A DNA stretch of 64,000 bases from Halobacillus amylolyticus. Its GTDB lineage: Bacteria; Bacillota; Bacilli; Bacillales; Halobacillaceae. The notes below the pieces were generated by a model. It worked only from the letters and a program-made list of their open reading frames with translations. It had not been told where the DNA came from and searched no databases. Of this stretch, positions 62,457 to 64,000 are shown in pieces. A program made the position numbers and the translations under genes. The stretch's first letter is position 1. Each line of letters begins with the position of its first letter. The stretch is taken from the NCBI RefSeq assembly GCF_022921115.1, contig NZ_CP095075.1, forward strand, positions 3,174,001 to 3,238,000, read 5' to 3'.

Positions 62457-62498
62457 CAAAGACGGCAATAATGAAATGATGGTTAGGAGCGGTGGATA

Positions 62499-63047
62499 AT
62501 GAGCCATGAAAAAGTGGTGATTGGAGCTGGCGAATATAACAATAACCCTGGTTGGAGGCAAACTCAAGAAACAGAACTTAACTTACTCAATAAGAACGAT
62601 TGGATAAAAGAGTTCTCAGAAAACAGTCTATCTGCCATATTAGCTGAACATGTTTGGGAGCATTTGACCTATCAAGAAGGAAAAGCAGCTGCAAAAAATT
62701 GTTTTGAATTTTTAAAGACAGGCGGTTATGTCCGTTGTGCTGTACCAGATGGTTTTTTTAGGAATGAGACCTATCAGAATATGGTTAAGGTAGGCGGTCC
62801 TGGGCCTGAAGATCATCCTGCAGCTAGTCACAAATACGTACATAATTATAAGACTTTAACACACTTATTTGAAGAAGCTGGTTTTGAAGTAAGGTTACTT
62901 GAATACTGCGATGAAGCTGGCGTTTTTCGACAAAATGAGTGGGAGGGAAAAGAGGGGGTTATTTTTCGCTCGAAGAAGTATGATCCCAGAAACCAGGGTG
63001 ATGGAGTAGCTTTTCCATCTTTAATTATCGATGCTATTAAAAACTAA
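62499..63047 (+). CDS. SAM-dependent methyltransferase-like protein, short form
   Basis: 182 residues. VVIGAGEYNNNPGW resembles the first glycine-rich loop but is followed by only a short segment; SLSAILAEHVWEHL and KNCFEFLKTGGYVRCAVPDG are the second half of a class I methyltransferase fold, and TLTHLFEEAGFEVRLLEYCDEAG the C-terminal part. About 30-40 residues shorter than usual in the SAM-binding part, so activity is uncertain. Substrate unknown. Confidence 0.75.
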   Translation: MSHEKVVIGAGEYNNNPGWRQTQETELNLLNKNDWIKEFSENSLSAILAEHVWEHLTYQEGKAAAKNCFEFLKTGGYVRCAVPDGFFRNETYQNMVKVGGPGPEDHPAASHKYVHNYKTLTHLFEEAGFEVRLLEYCDEAGVFRQNEWEGKEGVIFRSKKYDPRNQGDGVAFPSLIIDAIKN

Positions 63048-63216
63048 AACTACTGAAGTGGAACCCTTACTTCATCAATAATATGGGAGTATCAGCTATT
63101 TACAAAGAGCGTATAGTGCAAAAAGACTGGAAATCAACATGGAATAAGATTGAAATTCATCACCTTCATCATTATTAAATATGATGAGACTTGTTAGACG
63201 AAAGGAGTCCTTTTAT

Positions 63217-63786
63217 ATGAATCCTATACTACTCGAATTTCCTCATGAATTTAAAACAGACCGATTACTAATTAGGATGCCGAAACCTGGGGACGGAAAG
63301 GCCGTACATAGTGCGATAAAAGCTTCAATTAAAGAATTAAAGCCCTGGATGCCGTTTGCTCAAAATGACCAAAGCGAGGAAGAAACTGAAATAAATATAC
63401 GTGAATCCCATGTCAAGTTTTTAAAACGGGAGGATCTAAGATTGCTTGTTTTTCTTGAAGAAACAGGGCAATTGGTTTGTTCCTCAGGTCTACACCGTAT
63501 CGATTGGGATGTCCCCAAGTTTGAAATAGGATATTGGGCAGACACCCGTTTTAGTGGAAAAGGATATACAACTGAGGCTGTAGCAGGCATAACAGAGTTT
63601 GCCTTTAAAGAACTAAGTGCAAAGCGAGTGGAAATAAGGTGCGATTCAAATAATTCGAAAAGTATGGCTATACCCGAAAGACTGGGTTTTAAGTTAGAGG
63701 GAGTACTTAGAAATGACGACCTTTCAGTGGAAGAGAAGGAGCTAAGGGATACTTGCGTCTATTCAAAGGTAGACTTAAAAGATTAG
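63217..63786 (+). CDS. GNAT acetyltransferase, RimJ/RimL type
   Basis: 189 residues. FKTDRLLIRMPKPGDGKAVHSAI start, IGYWADTRFSGKGYTTEAVAGI (CoA loop F-S-G-K-G-Y) and RCDSNNSKSMAIPERLGFKLEGVLRND end are typical of the RimJ/RimL subgroup that acetylates protein N-termini or small amines. The usual AN-x-x-S motif is N-N-S-K-S here. AAAGGAG selects the ATG at 63217. Confidence 0.9.
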   Translation: MNPILLEFPHEFKTDRLLIRMPKPGDGKAVHSAIKASIKELKPWMPFAQNDQSEEETEINIRESHVKFLKREDLRLLVFLEETGQLVCSSGLHRIDWDVPKFEIGYWADTRFSGKGYTTEAVAGITEFAFKELSAKRVEIRCDSNNSKSMAIPERLGFKLEGVLRNDDLSVEEKELRDTCVYSKVDLKD

Positions 63787-63813
63787 CCATATTCATATTA
63801 CGTTAATTTGATA

Positions 63814-63845
63814 GGAAGATAGGGAGATCCTTACCCTATCTTCCT
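63814..63845. terminator. Hairpin between the RimJ/L gene and the last partial gene
   Basis: Perfect 11-bp stem GGAAGATAGGG (63814-63824) / CCCTATCTTCC (63834-63844) between convergent genes; no strong T run. Confidence 0.65.
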
Positions 63846-63857
63846 CCAAGCTTTGGT

Positions 63858-64000
63858 TTACATACGAACAATTACTGCACCGCCGCCGCTCCCTTGGACA
63901 CACTTGGTATCTTCCTGACCATGCATCGACTGCAGCAATTGATTATTTTGTGCAATCAATTGACTAAGCTTATCCATCTGATTTTCAAGTCTGTGTATCA
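63858..64000 (-). CDS. Partial coiled-coil protein with Gly-rich C-terminus, cut by the window edge
   Basis: The last 47 codons of a minus-strand frame: a helical stretch RLENQMDKLSQLIAQNNQLLQSM followed by KCVQGSGGGAVIVRM and stop TAA at 63860-63858. The 5' end lies outside the window. I do not recognise the family; a short basic or hydrophobic tail after a coiled coil suggests a small structural or spore-associated protein, but that is a guess. Confidence 0.45.
   Translation of the reverse strand, partial: IHRLENQMDKLSQLIAQNNQLLQSMHGQEDTKCVQGSGGGAVIVRM

Noticed and set aside
1..64000. tRNA or rRNA genes, phage genes, replication origin
   Set aside because: I saw no cloverleaf with a CCA-type end, no rRNA-like blocks, no phage structural genes and no DnaA-box cluster.

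Overview
The window is a stretch of low-GC Gram-positive chromosome from an endospore-forming member of the Bacillaceae. The evidence is strong AGGAGG-type ribosome binding sites, GTG/TTG starts, a gerQ-cwlJ spore germination pair, an RFN-led riboflavin operon, HemQ of the coproporphyrin haem pathway, LipL, and a block matching the ywdI/ywdK/gerQ ... hemQ/pta/lipL ... ywfO/ywgA neighbourhood of Bacillus. Abundant K+/H+ and Na+-coupled transporters would fit a halotolerant genus such as Halobacillus, but the genus is inference.

Layout. 0-12 kb is housekeeping and transport: AI-2E-type permease, peptidase T, a TerC-type Mn exporter behind a yybP-ykoY Mn riboswitch, acetyltransferases, an OsmC protein, a GH13 alpha-glucosidase and a K+/H+ antiporter. 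12-21.2 kb is a metal-resistance island: a copper-binding four-helix bundle protein, a DUF4396 membrane protein, CsoR-CopA-CopZ, a decayed response-regulator fragment, CadC-CadA, and CzcD with its CzrA repressor. 21.4-25.5 kb is the riboflavin operon (FMN riboswitch, ribD-ribE-ribBA-ribH). 25.8-35 kb holds an M29 aminopeptidase, an acyltransferase, a DJ-1/PfpI protein, a YjiH protein, a fructosamine kinase-like protein, a double GNAT protein and a large secreted metalloprotease. 35-40.5 kb has UbiB/AarF, a phasin-like protein and a three-gene cytochrome c oxidase operon. 40.7-46 kb holds an Eis-like acetyltransferase, an IS3-family element, a YwaF-type membrane protein and an NSS transporter. 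46.6-59.8 kb is the ywd/ywf/ywg block with a two-component system and ABC exporter beside cwlJ. The end has a fused double ABC permease, GNAT proteins and a methyltransferase-like protein.

Three things stand out. (1) Four intergenic stretches carry short A/T-rich cores repeated with a strict 20-21-nt period, about two helical turns. Three use an AGAATC core (one of these is split by the IS3 element) and one uses a TGCAATTA core; I know no name for them. (2) Five reading-frame breaks in four genes (copA twice, phasin-like, ctaD, ABC permease) are all repaired by adding one base to a homopolymer run. This points to sequencing undercalls rather than real pseudogenes. (3) Two kinds of palindromic intergenic elements are present, one of them inserted in the 3' part of a small gene.

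All calls come from reading the sequence and from recalled family knowledge. No database search or folding program was run.
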